A stretch of DNA of 56,135 bases from Saprospiraceae bacterium (GCA_029263015.1 JAJCYI010000116.1:1-56135), one strand, 5' to 3'. Shown: positions 16,728 to 24,808, counted from the stretch's first letter. The notes: a model not told the origin generated them from the letters alone. Numbers and translations are program-made.

Positions 16728-18074
16728 TTAAAAGTTCGTGTAGATAATTTTCAACTTCGCAGGGCCAGCAGAATTCCCAGGCCCGTTCAATACAACTCTT
16801 GCGGCTTGTTCGGCCTTTGGGGAAACAGTGATTACCATTTTGTTAGTAACCAATCCACGGATCATATCTTGAAAGTGACTGGATATGTTCAAACGATAGG
16901 TATTGTCTGATTCCACATCTCCGCCAAACAGCTCCGTAAAATTACCTGTTCCGACTCTATTGATCGCAAATGTTATGTCATCAATTACTCGGAAACTCCC
17001 ATCTTCTCGTATTTCAGAAATAATAATCAGGTCGGCTGGATCGTATTGTGGTTCGTCTTCCATCAAAAATTGTATAGGAAGCTCTAACTCCGCTTTGTTG
17101 ATTAGTATATCGTTCAATGTTGTAGCATAAGGGACCTCGATAACAACGTTGGTGCCGGACATGCCCTGTAAAAATAACAAACTATCTGTGAAATCAGCAT
17201 TTTCACCTATAAAATCTTCGTCTAAGTTAATGAGAGAGGTAGTCCGGTCGTGTTCGTAATTGGCAGTAACCACGTTTCCTGAAAATATCGGAAATTGGTA
17301 CTCAAAAAACACAGAGTCCAAGTGATAGTACACTCTCATACCAGCGTTTGTTGTCCTGAAAGTAAAACTGGGCATACCTTTATTTTCCGATACGGGCTTA
17401 ATATGTATTCCCTTTAGAAATTCTTGAAATTCATTGGCTGAATTTGAAATGATGGTATCAATGCCAAAAAGTTCTTCAGCAAAATCACCTTGATCCAAAT
17501 TGATCCTCAACTGTGGTTGCAAATTGACCATAGTGTCAAGGATGCCAGAATAAATTTCAACAGAGTCATTGGGACTAGGTACATAAGAAACTGAACCGAT
17601 CAGGCCGTCAAGTGGAAAATCCATATTGGAATAAAGCACCGTATCAGGAAAAACTTCGGCCATCTGATAAACCTCCAACGAATAGGATTCATCAAAATCT
17701 CCATAAGAGTTATCAACATGGTAAGGAAGGGTTAGTACTACTGAATCAAGCACCAGGGCGGAATCATCAAAATCAGGAAAACTGACATTCAAAGATGGCT
17801 GCAAATAAACGCCCGAACTTGACTTCCCAAATATCGGGTCAGCAAATATGCCCAGCGGAAAACTTTCAATGTTTATGAAACTATTTGGACTATAGGTCAA
17901 AACTGAATCAACAGGTTCATTATAAGTCTTCAAGGTTACTGAGTCCATGAATTCGACATCCAGTTGATCGCCCGTTAACAAATCGGAGCCAATCACTGTG
18001 GGGTCGTTGCAAGCAACATGCGCAAAGCAGATGCCCCCCAACAGGAAAAAAATAAAAGGTTGGATATATTTCAT
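16728..18074 (-). CDS. DUF4270 lipoprotein
   Basis: A 448-residue exported lipoprotein. Started at ATG 18074, it has a signal peptide (MKYIQPFIFFLLGGICFAHVAC) with the lipidation cysteine at residue 22, followed by NDPTVIGSDLL. The body is beta-rich with Asp/Asn-rich loops and matches the Bacteroidota family DUF4270, which often lies beside panC and a glycogen-synthase-like gene, as here. Its biochemical role is unknown. An envelope or outer-membrane location is inferred from the lipobox. The frame continues 42 codons upstream, but without any export signal. Confidence 0.88.
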   Translation of the reverse strand: MKYIQPFIFFLLGGICFAHVACNDPTVIGSDLLTGDQLDVEFMDSVTLKTYNEPVDSVLTYSPNSFINIESFPLGIFADPIFGKSSSGVYLQPSLNVSFPDFDDSALVLDSVVLTLPYHVDNSYGDFDESYSLEVYQMAEVFPDTVLYSNMDFPLDGLIGSVSYVPSPNDSVEIYSGILDTMVNLQPQLRINLDQGDFAEELFGIDTIISNSANEFQEFLKGIHIKPVSENKGMPSFTFRTTNAGMRVYYHLDSVFFEYQFPIFSGNVVTANYEHDRTTSLINLDEDFIGENADFTDSLLFLQGMSGTNVVIEVPYATTLNDILINKAELELPIQFLMEDEPQYDPADLIIISEIREDGSFRVIDDITFAINRVGTGNFTELFGGDVESDNTYRLNISSHFQDMIRGLVTNKMVITVSPKAEQAARVVLNGPGNSAGPAKLKIIYTNF

Positions 18075-18243
18075 TCTAATAATTCCTATAAAAAATTTGC
18101 GGAAAAGAATTTGAAGGCTTAATTCAAAGTTGAAATCCAGTTCAAGAACGATATAATTATATGGATTCCAAGTATGTTTTGAGCGTTCAAACAATATCAA
18201 GGAAAGAGAGTATTCACCAAAGCAGAAAGTTGTATGAAATTGA

Positions 18244-18290
18244 AAAAGCAGTTGGCAAATACCAGGGTTGTCTGATTGCCAACTGCTTTT
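18244..18290 (-). terminator. intrinsic terminator after the glycogen-synthase-like gene
   Basis: Perfect 15-base arms (AAAAGCAGTTGGCAA and complement) at 18244-18258 and 18276-18290. Read on the minus strand the hairpin ends in TTTTTC, so it closes transcription of the gene at 18316-19146 before the DUF4270 gene begins. Confidence 0.88.
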
Positions 18291-18315
18291 CGTTCACATT
18301 TTTCAAATCTCGCAA

Positions 18316-19146
18316 TTATTGTTCTACCGTTTCTTCCTCTTCAAGAAGGGAATGATAGAAATCAAGGTAAGCTCCGAGGAACTCATCTTCATTTTTATAA
18401 TCAAGAATTGGTAAGTCAGTAGAATTGAGCAATGCTTCCAAGTTTTCAGTGAGTTCTTCACTGCCTCGGATCAATGCATCTGAATTGGCAATGGCGCCTT
18501 TATCGAGCGTTACTCCAGTGCCATTCATATAGCCCTCAAGGTCTTCTTCAGTAAGGTTGTTAATGGATGCTTTTGATGAAAAAGAATCATCAAAATGCTT
18601 ATCCATCTCATTGTTATACACTGAATAGACAATCTTAGACCGTTGGAACAACGGTTCTGTTTTGTAAGCTTCCCTGATAAAGATAGGGATCAAGCTGGTC
18701 ATCCAACCATGGCAATGGATAATATCAGGAGGCCATCCGAATTTACGGACCGTTTCGATGACACCCTTACAAAAGAAGATCATCCTATCGGGGTTATCTT
18801 CAAATGGCTTACCATTGTCATCAGCAAAAACTGATTTTCGCTTGAAAAAATCTTCATTATCAAGGAAGTAAACCTGCATGCGGGTATTCGGCAAGGAAGC
18901 CACTTTGATAATCAATGGAAAATCATCGTCGTCCACAATAATGTTCATGCCTGACAGCCTTACTACCTCGTGAAGCCTATGACGCCGTTCGTTGATGGTG
19001 CCATATTTGGGCATCAGCACCCTAATTTCCATCTGGTTGTTCTGAGCATATTCAGGCAACTTCCTGACGATTCCGGAAATTTCTGAAAGGGCGGTGTACG
19101 GATCCATTTCCTGGGTCACGAAAAGAACTTTCTTCTTATCTGTCAT
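18316..19146 (-). CDS. glycogen/starch synthase-like protein, N-terminal half only
   Basis: A 276-residue protein resembling the N-terminal GT-B half of GT5 glycogen synthases: VLFVTQEMDPYTALSEISGIVRKLP at the start, RVLMPKYGTINERRH, and PDIIHCHGWMTSLIPIF in the middle. Full enzymes are about 480-550 residues. The C-terminal nucleotide-sugar-binding half is absent, and the acidic tail ends naturally at a stop followed by a strong terminator. The KxGGL loop of true synthases reads ALSEISG here, lacking the lysine. It is therefore unlikely to be an ordinary glycogen synthase. Short forms beside panC are, to my knowledge, common in Bacteroidota. The role is unknown. Confidence 0.82.
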   Translation of the reverse strand: MTDKKKVLFVTQEMDPYTALSEISGIVRKLPEYAQNNQMEIRVLMPKYGTINERRHRLHEVVRLSGMNIIVDDDDFPLIIKVASLPNTRMQVYFLDNEDFFKRKSVFADDNGKPFEDNPDRMIFFCKGVIETVRKFGWPPDIIHCHGWMTSLIPIFIREAYKTEPLFQRSKIVYSVYNNEMDKHFDDSFSSKASINNLTEEDLEGYMNGTGVTLDKGAIANSDALIRGSEELTENLEALLNSTDLPILDYKNEDEFLGAYLDFYHSLLEEEETVEQ

Positions 19147-19202
19147 ATCAATTCTCTATATTAATTTCAGAAAGGTTATCTTGACTTTTTCAAAATAGTC
19201 CG

Positions 19203-19210
19203 CAAAGATA
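19203..19210 (-). promoter_or_regulatory. Bacteroidota-type -7 element (TATCTTTG)
   Basis: On the minus strand TATCTTTG fits TAnnTTTG, 57 bases upstream of the start at 19146. A TTG lies about 22 bases further upstream as a weak -33 element. On the plus strand TAATTTTG at 19251-19258 could serve panC. Confidence 0.5.
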
Positions 19211-19440
19211 CTAAAAAAATTAGGTGAATTATCAATGCTTTTCCCATAAATAATTTTGCAAAACTCAAAACAAGCGGGGCTTCTGGTGTCTCTTGGGCAC
19301 CGAATTATATATAAAATGATCGATTTGTTTTGGCTGCATTCCAATGCTGCTAAATCCGCAAAATGACCTATTTTCGCCAGCGAAAGACCTGCCATATGTG
19401 AGCATGTCCAAATAATGAAACATTTCAATTAGCCTTTATT

Positions 19441-20289
19441 ATGCTATTATTCAAAAAAGTCAGTGACCTCCGCAAACACATTTTCAATGAAAGAAACATA
19501 GGCAAAACAGTTGGTTTTGTTCCCACCATGGGGGCATTGCACCAAGGACATATATCGCTGATCGGAAAATCAATCAAGGAGACCGATCTGACCGTATGCA
19601 GCATTTTTGTGAACCCTGCCCAATTTAATGAAAATGCAGACCTAAAAAACTATCCAAGAAGCCCTGGAAAAGACATTGACCTCCTGACAGCTTCGGGCTG
19701 TCATGTGTTGTTCATGCCCGCAGCCAGTGAGGTATATCCTGATAATTACAAACAGCTTCACCAGTTTGATTTTGGCTACCTCGAACAGCCAATGGAAGGT
19801 GCTCACCGCCCCGGCCATTTCCAAGGCATGGCCAAAGTAGTCAGTAGGTTGCTCAATATTGTTGAACCCGATAGTTTGTTCATGGGACAAAAAGATTATC
19901 AGCAGTTCGCCATTGTACAGGAAATGCTCATGCAGATGAATTCAGAAACGAAATTGGTGATGTGCCCCATCATTCGCGAAAAGGATGGCCTGGCAATGAG
20001 CAGCCGCAACATGCGGCTGGATAAAATGCCCAGGCTGATAGCCCCAGTCATTTTTCACACGTTGACCGAGGCTAAACAAAACGCGAAATCCCAAACTCCC
20101 AAACAGATAAAAGAAGCCGCAATGGAAATGCTTTCGTTACCAGGCATGAAGCTAGAATACTTTGAAATTGTTGATGGGAAAACCTTGCACCCTGTCGAAT
20201 ATTTTGAACAATTTGAAACTGTGATTGCTTGTACGGCAGCGAAGCTGGGAGGGGTGAGGTTGATCGACAATATGGTGATTAAATCTTAA
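19441..20289 (+). CDS. panC: pantothenate synthetase
   Basis: A 282-residue cytoplasmic ligase joining pantoate and beta-alanine with ATP, the last step to pantothenate and so to coenzyme A. Conserved sites are VGFVPTMGALHQGH (with the HxGH motif), CSIFVNPAQFNENADL, LFMGQKDYQQFAIVQ and GLAMSSRN (ATP-binding loop). The length is normal. It is divergent from the half glycogen synthase-like gene. The panD gene that often follows panC in Bacteroidota is not here. Confidence 0.97.
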   Translation: MLLFKKVSDLRKHIFNERNIGKTVGFVPTMGALHQGHISLIGKSIKETDLTVCSIFVNPAQFNENADLKNYPRSPGKDIDLLTASGCHVLFMPAASEVYPDNYKQLHQFDFGYLEQPMEGAHRPGHFQGMAKVVSRLLNIVEPDSLFMGQKDYQQFAIVQEMLMQMNSETKLVMCPIIREKDGLAMSSRNMRLDKMPRLIAPVIFHTLTEAKQNAKSQTPKQIKEAAMEMLSLPGMKLEYFEIVDGKTLHPVEYFEQFETVIACTAAKLGGVRLIDNMVIKS

Positions 20290-20410
20290 ATGATTAAAAA
20301 CGAGAAGAGCAATTCTGATTTAAATTACTGATAATCATAAATTTAAAAATTTAAAAAAAATCTTATTCAAAAGATTAATAGACTATTAACTCTTAAAATA
20401 TTTTTTTTAT

Positions 20411-20418
20411 TACATTTG
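20411..20418 (+). promoter_or_regulatory. Bacteroidota-type -7 element (TACATTTG)
   Basis: TACATTTG matches TAnnTTTG, about 100 bases before the ATG at 20517, in a very AT-rich stretch. No clean TTTG element is seen at the expected -33 position. Confidence 0.5.
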
Positions 20419-20516
20419 CCGCCACAAAGGAAAATTACACAAACACAAAGTTAGGATAAACACCTTTACTGTCTTGTTACCATTCAATATCTCTAACTTA
20501 CTTTAACTGTTTACTG

Positions 20517-20822
20517 ATGCAAAAGGAATTTCAATACATGGTAGATTTTAGACTACCTACCAGCCTTTCAGAAGATTTTCTCAAACTCATCCCTTACCAA
20601 AGGAACAAAATCAACAAACTTTTTAGGGAAGGCAAGCTAATCAACTACGCACTTTCTTTGGATCATTCCAAAATGTGGGCTGTATTAGCCGCCAGTTCCG
20701 AATCTGAAGTAAAGGACTTACTTCTCGAACTGCCCTTGACCCAGTTCATGGAATTCGACATCAACATGCTCACATTGTACAATTCCGTCAACAACGAGTC
20801 TCCAGCATTTTCATTGAACTAA
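20517..20822 (+). CDS. muconolactone isomerase-like small protein
   Basis: A 101-residue soluble protein. The layout YMVDFRLPTSLSEDFLKLIPYQRNKINKLFREGKLINYALSLDHSKMWAVL resembles the dimeric alpha/beta-barrel (ferredoxin-like) proteins of the muconolactone delta-isomerase type. In these a beta strand is followed by a helix, a second strand (YALS), and a W-x-V strand. No aromatic-degradation gene is nearby, so the family name is not evidence for that pathway. It is probably a stand-alone gene with its own promoter. A MITE-like element begins 8 bases after its stop. Confidence 0.7.
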   Translation: MQKEFQYMVDFRLPTSLSEDFLKLIPYQRNKINKLFREGKLINYALSLDHSKMWAVLAASSESEVKDLLLELPLTQFMEFDINMLTLYNSVNNESPAFSLN

Positions 20823-20829
20823 AATATCC

Positions 20830-21013
20830 TAAGGAAATGAGTTCTAAATAAAGTATACAACTATACTTTATCTTCCTTCCTGCCGGCAGGAAGGTTTGCA
20901 CCACTCTTTGTTCTCAAACGCTTATTATTCTTGGCATAACGTTCGCGTTGACGCCTCGATTGGCACAAAAATATTTTGCCTACTTGTACACTTTATTTAA
21001 ATCTCATTCCTAA
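20830..21013. mobile_element. MITE-like element, AGGAATGAG inverted-repeat family
   Basis: A 184-base non-coding element between convergent genes. Its ends are imperfect inverted repeats of about 30 bases: TAAGGAAATGAGTTCTAAAT on the left against the complement of ATTTAAATCTCATTCCTAAA on the right, both running on through an AAAGTRTACAA segment. Inside is a perfect 20-base palindrome (CCTTCCTGCCGGCAGGAAGG, 20875-20894). No coding capacity. Confidence 0.65.
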
Positions 21014-21037
21014 ACCACCACCCTATTTACTGCTCTC

Positions 21038-21550
21038 CTATTTAAACCAGCCAGCATACATGACATAATTGTTGGCTATCCGCTCAACGGTTTCTTTAAA
21101 CTGTTCTTCCGAGATTGATTTTACTTTTTTTGCGGGAACGCCAGCATAGATGCAACCTGCATCTAAATGGGAATTTTCGAGTACTACTGCTCCAGCTGCA
21201 ATCAGACAATTTTCTTCGACTACCACATGATCCATAACAATGGCACCCATGCCAATAAGTACATTATCGTGGATTGTACAACCATGCACTATGGCCCTGT
21301 GGCCGATGCTGACATTATTGCCAATAGTCGTTGCCGCTTTGAGGTAGGTGCAATGAATAATCGCCCCATCCTGAATATTGACCCGATTGCCAATACGGAT
21401 GCTGTTCACATCGCCGCGGACAATGGCCTGAAACCACACACTACATTCATCTCCCATAATGACATCGCCAATCACAGTGGCATTTTCAGAAAAATAACAG
21501 TCGCTGCCAAATTTTGGGGTAAAGCCTCGAACGGATTTAATCAATGCCAT
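21038..21550 (-). CDS. gamma carbonic anhydrase-like hexapeptide protein
   Basis: A 170-residue left-handed beta-helix protein. Hexapeptide repeats with I/V every sixth residue run from about residue 20 to 145 (ATVIGDVIMGDECSVWFQAIVRGDV, IGNRVNIQDGAIIH, IGHRAIVHGCTI). Histidines in IIHCTY, IGHRAIVHG are at the positions that bind zinc in the gamma class. Family members include YrdA, PaaY and CaiE, and most have weak or no measured anhydrase activity, so the activity is uncertain. The length is normal. It lies upstream of wordy repeat sequence and convergent with the 101-aa gene. Confidence 0.88.
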   Translation of the reverse strand: MALIKSVRGFTPKFGSDCYFSENATVIGDVIMGDECSVWFQAIVRGDVNSIRIGNRVNIQDGAIIHCTYLKAATTIGNNVSIGHRAIVHGCTIHDNVLIGMGAIVMDHVVVEENCLIAAGAVVLENSHLDAGCIYAGVPAKKVKSISEEQFKETVERIANNYVMYAGWFK

Positions 21551-21556
21551 TTGTAG

Positions 21557-21592
21557 AGTGATGAGTTATTGAGTTATTGAGTTATTGAGGAG
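21557..21592. repeat. wordy tandem repeat upstream of the hexapeptide gene
   Basis: GAGTTATT is repeated in tandem (GTGATGAGTTATTGAGTTAT...), beginning 7 bases before the start codon at 21550. CCTCACTCATAACTTA at about 21676-21691 is a weak complementary partner. Confidence 0.55.
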
Positions 21593-21696
21593 CGGCATAA
21601 GATTCATTCACAGTACCATCTCAAATTATTGAATATCAGATGTTTATTGGTTGAGGTGTATCATTTTGGACGATCCTCACTCATAACTTAAATGGA

Positions 21697-21732
21697 AAAG
21701 CCCTCAATCAACGATCGTCAATTGAGGGCTTT
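21697..21732 (-). terminator. intrinsic terminator after trxA
   Basis: AAAGCCCTCAAT at 21697-21708 and its exact complement at 21721-21732 with a 12-base loop, which can pair partly. Read on the minus strand it is followed by CTTTTCC. It lies 44 bases beyond the trxA stop. Confidence 0.82.
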
Positions 21733-21775
21733 GGTTCAGAAAAGCATATTACGTGAAGTAAGGAGAAAAAATCCT

Positions 21776-22096
21776 TTAGTTCATCTGCTCATCTATAAGC
21801 CTCGACAGGTTTGCCTGGGTTGTCACCCCCACGTGGCGTTGCACTTCCTTACCGTCTTTTAAAATAACAACGGTTGGGATGCTCCTCACGCCAAATTTCA
21901 TGGCCACATCTGGGTTGTGATCTACGTTGACTTTTCCGACAAGGGCTTTGCCTTCGTACTCAGTTGCTAATTTTTCAATGATAGGCCCTATGAGCCGGCA
22001 AGGGCCACACCATTCTGCCCAAAAATCCATAACGGTTATACCGCCTTTTTCTTCGACATCCTGCTGGAAATTGCTATCTGTGATTTCAAAAGCCAT
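21776..22096 (-). CDS. trxA: thioredoxin
   Basis: A 106-residue redox protein with the active site WAEWCGPCR (cysteines about 31 and 34), the cis-proline loop RSIPT and the fold pattern of classical thioredoxin. It reduces protein disulfides using electrons from thioredoxin reductase, which is not encoded in this window. Start at ATG 22096 (MAFEITDSNF). The in-frame extension to 22153 would add hydrophobic residues but lies in the leader and is not needed for the fold. Confidence 0.95.
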   Translation of the reverse strand: MAFEITDSNFQQDVEEKGGITVMDFWAEWCGPCRLIGPIIEKLATEYEGKALVGKVNVDHNPDVAMKFGVRSIPTVVILKDGKEVQRHVGVTTQANLSRLIDEQMN

Positions 22097-22173
22097 TTTG
22101 CTAAAATTTAGTGTTAAAAAAATATGAGAAATAAATAACGGCTCATTTAACAACCGCTTTCATTTAAAGTTTG

Positions 22174-22181
22174 CAAAACTA
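22174..22181 (-). promoter_or_regulatory. possible -7 element for trxA (TAGTTTTG)
   Basis: On the minus strand TAGTTTTG fits TAnnTTTG and lies about 78 bases upstream of the trxA start. No strong -33 element is seen. Confidence 0.4.
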
Positions 22182-22346
22182 AGAAAAGATTAAAAGAGCT
22201 ACGTTATTTTGATAATAATCACAGGTGTTTGGCCTTACCAAACATGGGATGCAAAATTTTATTAGTATTCGACCTGCCAAAAGTGCGGTCAATGAAATTA
22301 ATGTAGGTATTCCTTTAAGTTTATTGCCATTTGTTTGTTATCTTTC

Positions 22347-22354
22347 TATCTTCG
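22347..22354 (+). promoter_or_regulatory. possible -7 element for the Lrp-type gene (TATCTTCG)
   Basis: TATCTTCG, a variant of TAnnTTTG, lies about 98 bases upstream of the ATG at 22452. TTTG at 22330-22333 is too close to be a standard -33 box. Confidence 0.4.
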
Positions 22355-22451
22355 CATTCTTTTTTATACTCGATAAAACATCTGGACTTGTTCCTAAATA
22401 AGTTTTGAGGATCTTAAGATTATATTTTGGAACCAGACTACTTAATTAGAT

Positions 22452-22925
22452 ATGGCAGACAAACTTGATAGGACAGATCTGAAGATTCTCCAAATCCTTC
22501 AGGAAAATTGCAAAATCACGAACCTCGACCTCTCAAAAAAAATTGGACTTTCCCCAGCACCAACCCTCGAAAGGGTAAAAAAACTGGAGCAATCAGGATA
22601 TATCGAAAGTTACCACGCACAGGTAAACCCACAGAGCATCGGGCTAAACGTGCAGACATTTGTCCAAGTATCGTTGGCGTGGCAAAAAGAAAACGCCCTC
22701 AATAATTTCATGGAAAAGCTCAAAGGAATTGATGAAATTGTTGAGTGTTACATCATCACGGGCGAGGCTGACTTTTTGATAAAAATAGTGTGCAAGGACA
22801 TCCCTACCTATGAACAGCTTTTGTTCAAAACGCTTTCCCAAATAGAAGAGATTGAACGTCTCAAAACGCTCATGACGCTCTCGACCGTCAAAAATTCAAA
22901 AGTACTTCCTTTTGATTATGAGTAA
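22452..22925 (+). CDS. Lrp/AsnC family transcription regulator
   Basis: A 157-residue DNA-binding regulator. The N-terminal winged helix-turn-helix reads LDRTDLKILQILQENCKITNLDLSKKIGLSPAPTLERVKKLEQSGYI, and the C-terminal ligand-sensing RAM domain includes VECYIITGEADFLIKIVCKD. Such proteins form octamers and respond to amino acids. Its targets cannot be read from here. It could control itself: the gap upstream is 355 bases and holds no gene. A terminator follows directly, so it is monocistronic. Confidence 0.95.
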   Translation: MADKLDRTDLKILQILQENCKITNLDLSKKIGLSPAPTLERVKKLEQSGYIESYHAQVNPQSIGLNVQTFVQVSLAWQKENALNNFMEKLKGIDEIVECYIITGEADFLIKIVCKDIPTYEQLLFKTLSQIEEIERLKTLMTLSTVKNSKVLPFDYE

Positions 22926-22933
22926 ATCGGGCA

Positions 22934-22979
22934 ACCCGCTGACAGTGATTTAGAAATCACCGTCAGCGGGTCCATTTTT
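22934..22979 (+). terminator. intrinsic terminator after the Lrp-type gene
   Basis: A long hairpin: ACCCGCTGACAGTGATTT pairs with AAATCACCGTCAGCGGGT apart from one bulge or mismatch, and CCATTTTTA follows. It begins 9 bases after the stop codon at 22925. Confidence 0.88.
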
Positions 22980-22989
22980 ATGCGCCAAT

Positions 22990-23778
22990 TTGTCTTCCAA
23001 AAACACTTTCCTCTGGCAAATTTCAAGTGATTCCTTCCCAGGACATTCATACTTGTTCGGCACTATGCATGTACAGGACAGGGTGGCTTTTGGCAAATTC
23101 GATTTAGTAAAAGAAAAGATAAAATCTTGTGAGGTGTTTGCGCTGGAACTCCATCTTGATGATCCCACCCAAGCACGAGCAGGTAGCATGGTTTTCGCCG
23201 ATGGGCAGACCCTTAAATCTCTTATTCCGGCAAAAAAATATGCAAAACTAAGGCGCATATTAATAAAAACCGTCGCTCTCGATATTGACCGTTTCCAACA
23301 TTCTTCCCCATTTTTATTGACAGGTCTGATTGCGGCCCAATCCCTTCGCAAGGATATGCCACTTTCATTGGACGAGCACCTCTGGGAATTTGCAAAGCAA
23401 GAGGACAAAACCATGCTTGGAATTGAGACTTTTGAAGAACAAATCAATGTATTGAATAAAATACCTTTAAAAGACCAGGCGAAAATGCTGCTCGAAATTG
23501 GGCGAAACCCAAAAAGGGCAAAGCATCATGCCAAGCATATGGCAGCCCTGTATCAAAATGGTGAGTTACTCCGTTTGTCAAAATGTGTGAAAAAAAATGC
23601 CAGCGGATTGAGGAAGTTAATGCTGTACCAAAGGAATGAAGTCATGGCAAATCGCATATTTGCTCTGGCAAGTAATTCTACTCTTTTTGCGGCAGTCGGC
23701 GCAGGTCATTTAGGCGGGGGGAAGGGCGTAATACGCCTGCTGAAAAAGAAAGGATTGAAACTAAGGCACGTTGATTAA
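22990..23778 (+). CDS. TraB/GumN family protein
   Basis: About 262 residues. It opens with NTFLWQISSDSFPGHSYLFGTMHVQDR, the defining first motif of the TraB/GumN family, and ends with a second GxGH-type motif (FAAVGAGHLGGGKGVIRLLKKKG). Some relatives are proposed to be metalloproteases. Most bacterial members carry a signal peptide or lipobox, but none is visible here, so this copy appears to be cytoplasmic. The start is uncertain: no ATG lies in frame before the first motif, so TTG at 22990 is used. This places it just after the terminator hairpin at 22934-22971. Confidence 0.8.
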   Translation: MSSKNTFLWQISSDSFPGHSYLFGTMHVQDRVAFGKFDLVKEKIKSCEVFALELHLDDPTQARAGSMVFADGQTLKSLIPAKKYAKLRRILIKTVALDIDRFQHSSPFLLTGLIAAQSLRKDMPLSLDEHLWEFAKQEDKTMLGIETFEEQINVLNKIPLKDQAKMLLEIGRNPKRAKHHAKHMAALYQNGELLRLSKCVKKNASGLRKLMLYQRNEVMANRIFALASNSTLFAAVGAGHLGGGKGVIRLLKKKGLKLRHVD

Positions 23779-23820
23779 ATAAATGCTCAAATTTTGGGTA
23801 GCTTATTTTGGTTTTAGTTT

Positions 23821-23840
23821 CCTGCCTGTCGGTAGGCAGG
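23821..23840. repeat. 20-base palindrome CCTGCCTGTCGGTAGGCAGG
   Basis: A nearly perfect palindrome 42 bases after the TraB-type gene. It is followed by TTCTTTAAAA and could also terminate transcription. Close relatives occur at 20875-20894 and 56038-56057. Confidence 0.65.
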
Positions 23841-23952
23841 TTCTTTAAAAGAGGGAATATTGTTGATACTATGACTGATTTTAAAGAAAAAATAAGAGCA
23901 AAAGACGCAGTCAAAAATGAACATTTATTTAGTCAGCGTACCTTAGGCCAGT

Positions 23953-24600
23953 TCAATCGGAAAGCTGAAAAGTAAACCCAACACCCAAATAAGAAGAGCC
24001 ATCACCCATTATTCCCAATTTTGGTGCTACTCTCAGACTCAAGTCGTCACTCACATCAAAGGTCCTCAAATGACTATCAACAAAAGCTTCAGCAGTTTGA
24101 ATGAGGTGCAGTGCAAATAAGCCGATGTATGATAACTGTTTGTTTTTATCGTAACCGTCACGGATTCGTCTTAGGTCACCCGCATCAAGGCCGGTGTTTG
24201 AATACGCGTGTTCTTCACCAGCCAGTTCAGCAATGTAAGCATCCCTAAAGGCACGGTAATTTTTGGTATTGAAATCAGCGGACAGGATCAAGAGAGTATA
24301 CCCACCGTAAACAAAAGGCAATTTCCACCACCGCTTGTTGTAAATCTGGCCACCGCCAGGAATAGCCAACGAAAGGAACAGGGCTTTTTTAGGATTGGGA
24401 TAATCTTCTTTGAAAATCCTCCTAATAAAACCATGCTTTTTACTGCTTAAAGTATCTGAATCCAAAAATTGGGAAGCGCCTTGGATGGTGTCAATTTCGA
24501 CAGGAACTGATTCTATTGTCAAGGAGTCAGGAACTTGCCCAAACAGAGGGAAGGTCAACAAAGACAGGATGAAAAAAAGCATTTTATTTTCCCATTTCAT
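23953..24600 (-). CDS. DUF5683 membrane protein
   Basis: A 215-residue protein started at ATG 24600, where a signal peptide begins (MKWENKMLFFILSLLTFPLFG). It has the DUF5683 core PKKALFLSLAIPGGGQIYNKRWWKLPFVYGGYTLLI with a membrane segment, and a C-terminal part SLRVAPKLGIMG...YLGVGFTF that looks like outer-membrane beta strands. Function unknown. In many Bacteroidota it follows parA-parB, as here, but no role in partition is shown. The open frame continues upstream to a GTG at 24696, inside a repeat element remnant, which is unlikely to be translated. Confidence 0.88.
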   Translation of the reverse strand: MKWENKMLFFILSLLTFPLFGQVPDSLTIESVPVEIDTIQGASQFLDSDTLSSKKHGFIRRIFKEDYPNPKKALFLSLAIPGGGQIYNKRWWKLPFVYGGYTLLILSADFNTKNYRAFRDAYIAELAGEEHAYSNTGLDAGDLRRIRDGYDKNKQLSYIGLFALHLIQTAEAFVDSHLRTFDVSDDLSLRVAPKLGIMGDGSSYLGVGFTFQLSD

Positions 24601-24693
24601 AAGGACAAAACGCTTGAAGAAGAGGAATGGTACGCCTGTTTTCTTTTCTTTAATATTAGACTTGTTTGCAAATAAGTCCATAAACGAAGCGTA

Positions 24694-24808
24694 CACTTCA
24701 AAATGTCAGTCACCAAAATAGCTACTTTATGTCTTGGTGTCCGACGCCTTTAAGGCCGTCTGACACCTGTGCCAAAAATAATGTAGGCGTCGGACACCGG
24801 GAGTTACG
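24694..24808. mobile_element. remnant of the TTTCAAAATGTCGG MITE family
   Basis: One end, ACTTCAAAATGTCAGT (24694-24710 region), resembles the terminal repeat of the elements at 28623 and 31868. The interior shares the cargo hairpin GGTGTCCGACGCC...GGCCGTCTGACACC and GGCGTCGGACACCGG with the copy at 28623. The opposite terminal repeat is missing, so this looks truncated or decayed. Confidence 0.55.

Noticed and set aside
22950-23447. Minus-strand frame of 165 codons
   Set aside because: Antisense to the TraB/GumN gene and without recognisable features.
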